Origin: Corynebacterium sp. CNJ-954
GTDB lineage: Bacteria > Actinomycetota > Actinomycetes > Mycobacteriales > Mycobacteriaceae
Length of the DNA: 64,000 nucleotides
Assembly: GCF_001942345.1 (NCBI RefSeq)
Contig: NZ_MKKI01000046.1
Location: 1-64,000, forward strand
Direction of reading: 5' to 3'
Both the position numbers and the translations under genes were made by a program. Positions 62,606 to 64,000 of this stretch are shown here, in pieces. The notes under the pieces were generated by a model. That model saw nothing but the letters and a program-made list of their open reading frames with translations, had not been told where the DNA came from and made no database searches. Positions within the stretch are counted from its first letter, which is position 1. Every line of letters begins with the position of its first letter.

Positions 62606-63670
62606 ATGGGGAAAAACACGAATGCGCGCGGCCGTGGGCCGTCATACACGTGGAGGCGGATGCCTGTGACAGCGCCAGTGGTCAGGAGGGAGCTCGCGGC
62701 AACGGGGACGGTGACCGACTGGAAACTCAGACGCGACTACACCCAGGTCGCGCTCGGCGTGGTTATCCCGACGCCGGAGGACCACGACACCGAGGCCTTC
62801 GGGGGATTCGGGGTGGACTGTGTGACAAGGGCGTGGGCGAATCATCTTCTGAGACCGGGCGCGGTGTTGGCCGGCTGGGCGGCGGCCGCTGTCTACGGAC
62901 TGCGGCCCGACTGGTGCGATTCTGCTCCGGTGCTGCTGCTCTGCCAGGGGACGTCGAGCAGGTCGACCCGCTCGACGGTGGCGGCGAGGCACCCGTTGCG
63001 CCCGGTGATCAGGCCGCTGACCGTCACACCGGATATCCGGTACCCGAGTGGGCGGTTCCCGCGGCTGCGGGTCGTCGCACCAGAGGCGGCCGCGGCGCAT
63101 TGCCTGTGGACGATACTCACCGGGCGCCACACCTGGTGGGTCCACGATGTTCCGGGAATGACCAGGGAGGAGGTGCGGGCCGTACAGTTCCTCGACGCGT
63201 TCTGCCAGTGCACGTGGGTGACGCGGGCACAGATCCTGGAGCAGACACGGGGAAAGGTCGACCGCGGTGTCATGGAACATCTTCTCGCGCTGGCGGACGA
63301 CGGGGCGCAGTCACCGATGGAGACCGTCCTGCGGCTGATCGTCCGTGACCTGCTGCCGCAGCCGTTCCGGTGGCAGTCACAGATCAGGGTGGACCTCACA
63401 CCCGGTGCTTCCTCGGAGTGGTCACCGCGCACACTGCCCGACCTGGGGCATGAAGAGCTGAAGCTCGCGATCTACTACGACGGTGCCTACCACGACGCCG
63501 CCGGGCAGACCGACGTCGATTTCGACCAGTTCCATGCGCTGCGGGACCTGGGCTGGGAGGTGCTCCGGTTCAACAAGGAGTCGATCCGGTCGCCCGGGGC
63601 CGTCCGGGAACGGGTGCTCAATGCGATTGTCCGGGCCCTGACGCGTGTGGCCTCTCCACAGTCGGGCTGA
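62606..63670 (+). CDS. DUF559/Vsr-like nuclease-fold protein, full-length paralogue
   Basis: A 354-residue protein aligned throughout with the truncated gene at 1-1134. N-terminal helical AbiEi-like part (WAAAAVYGLRPDW), middle (RVVAPEAAAAHCLWTILTGR, VRAVQFLDAFCQCTWVT), then DGAQSPMETVLRLIVRDLLP and the nuclease-fold core LPDLGHEELKLAIYYDG..HD with GWEVLRFNKE. The Asp of YYDG and the upstream E(L)KLA fit PD-(D/E)XK-like enzymes, but activity is unproven. Start at 62606 with GGAGGGGG upstream; the frame extends to 62450. No toxin, antitoxin or methylase lies beside it. Confidence 0.82.
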   Translation: MGKNTNARGRGPSYTWRRMPVTAPVVRRELAATGTVTDWKLRRDYTQVALGVVIPTPEDHDTEAFGGFGVDCVTRAWANHLLRPGAVLAGWAAAAVYGLRPDWCDSAPVLLLCQGTSSRSTRSTVAARHPLRPVIRPLTVTPDIRYPSGRFPRLRVVAPEAAAAHCLWTILTGRHTWWVHDVPGMTREEVRAVQFLDAFCQCTWVTRAQILEQTRGKVDRGVMEHLLALADDGAQSPMETVLRLIVRDLLPQPFRWQSQIRVDLTPGASSEWSPRTLPDLGHEELKLAIYYDGAYHDAAGQTDVDFDQFHALRDLGWEVLRFNKESIRSPGAVRERVLNAIVRALTRVASPQSG

Positions 63671-63679
63671 CACGGACGT

Positions 63680-63714
63680 TCCAGGGTGGTGGCGACCGGA
63701 AATTCCACCCTGGA
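63680..63714. terminator. Terminator between convergent genes at 63.7 kb
   Basis: TCCAGGGTGG (63680-63689) and CCACCCTGGA (63705-63714) are perfect ten-base arms, just after the DUF559 stop and facing the stop of the minus-strand gene at 63745. Confidence 0.7.
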
Positions 63715-63744
63715 GTTGTCCTCCGGGCGCGGACACGTCCGGGG

Positions 63745-64000
63745 TTAACCGTGCAGGCGGCCCGCAGCAGAGGCAAGGGCGCTGGCGATGGAGAGATCAC
63801 GGTCGGCGCCGAACCCGATGGCCCAGACCTTCTTCGTCTGGTGCTGGGCGAAGACGAAGGTGACGGTCGCCTCGAAGATGTCGTACTGGTGGAACTCGAG
63901 GATCTCGACGCGCCGTCCATGATCGGCGAGGATCTGCGTCATCGCCGATGCCGCGCCCATCGAGGTGATCGAGACCTGCGTGCCGGCGCCTCGCGGAGTC
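63745..64000 (-). CDS. LeuA regulatory-domain-like protein, 5' part beyond window edge
   Basis: The last 84 codons of a frame that is open to the window edge. The pattern GAGTQVSITSMGAASAM, VEILEFHQYDIF, and VWAIGFGADRDLSIASAL resembles the C-terminal leucine-binding regulatory domain of 2-isopropylmalate synthase (compare RVLDY.EHAL and WGVGID..I..ASL). It could be the end of leuA or a stand-alone regulatory-domain protein; the window does not decide. Moderate confidence. Confidence 0.5.
   Translation of the reverse strand, partial: TPRGAGTQVSITSMGAASAMTQILADHGRRVEILEFHQYDIFEATVTFVFAQHQTKKVWAIGFGADRDLSIASALASAAGRLHG

Noticed and set aside
1..64000. CRISPR array, tRNA, rRNA, IS element or prophage
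   Set aside because: No regular direct-repeat array, cloverleaf, transposase motif or phage gene block was recognised; this was by eye and not by tRNAscan or ISfinder.

Overview
This is a GC-rich actinobacterial chromosome segment that looks like the genus Corynebacterium, from one of its high-GC lineages. The basis is gene content and order: fpr2 divergent from a cysI-cysX...cysH-cysD-cysN-cysY-cysZ sulfate assimilation block, pta-ackA convergent with the pknG-glnH-glnX block, an xthA/GNAT/def cluster, a PknG without a rubredoxin domain, and repeated YAGAC-N6-GTCTR operators matching the corynebacterial McbR sulfur regulator. No species is claimed. No rRNA, tRNA, CRISPR array, transposase or prophage was recognised.

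Layout. 1-1.1 kb: edge-truncated DUF559-like nuclease-fold gene with a paralogue at 62.6-63.7 kb. 1.3-4.3 kb: lutABC lactate oxidation. 4.6-7.9 kb: RDD membrane protein and metE with a long leader and an McbR-type promoter. 8.0-9.8 kb: a two-gene, degenerate NAD(P)HX-repair (Nnr)-like pair. 9.8-13.3 kb: lipoprotein, ECF transporter S and T subunits, then a small zone of gene decay. 13.5-18.4 kb: two large YhgE/Pip membrane proteins. 18.4-20.4 kb: fructose-type PTS. 20.5-24.0 kb: MerR regulator coupled to an unusual ABC ATPase, Hsp20, TipA-like MerR regulator. 24.1-28.9 kb: TauD-type dioxygenase, PurT, RidA-like lipoprotein, TrhO, GNAT. 29.1-42.5 kb: sulfur assimilation, with a heterodimeric ABC exporter inserted between cysX and cysH. 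42.7-50.5 kb: pta-ackA and the glnX-glnH-pknG glutamate-sensing operon. 50.5-54.2 kb: ABC exporter, MFS drug transporter, MarR regulator. 54.3-59.9 kb: cardiolipin synthase, exonuclease III, GNAT, peptide deformylase, MHS transporter. 60.0-64.0 kb: DUF3263 protein, LytR_C protein, YbdK ligase, DUF559 paralogue and a LeuA-regulatory-domain-like fragment.

How the genes work together: Fpr2 and CysI/H/D/N/Y/Z take up sulfate, reduce it to sulfide and handle siroheme; MetE uses reduced sulfur for methionine. All three transcription units carry the same type of operator, so this is a coherent sulfur regulon. LutABC makes pyruvate from lactate and Pta-AckA interconverts acetyl-CoA and acetate. GlnX/GlnH/PknG should couple external glutamate/aspartate to 2-oxoglutarate dehydrogenase through OdhI, which is not in this window.

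Data caution: seven otherwise intact core genes (lutA, rdd, metE twice, the second ABC exporter gene, cysN, ackA, the MHS transporter) are broken by eight apparent single-base losses, most next to short G/C runs. I read these mainly as sequencing or assembly errors and annotate full-length genes across them. The most unusual real-looking features are the roughly 315-residue three-repeat N-terminal extension of CysI, the degenerate Nnr pair, an exported RidA-like lipoprotein, and an ABC ATPase whose first nucleotide-binding domain has lost its Walker A half.
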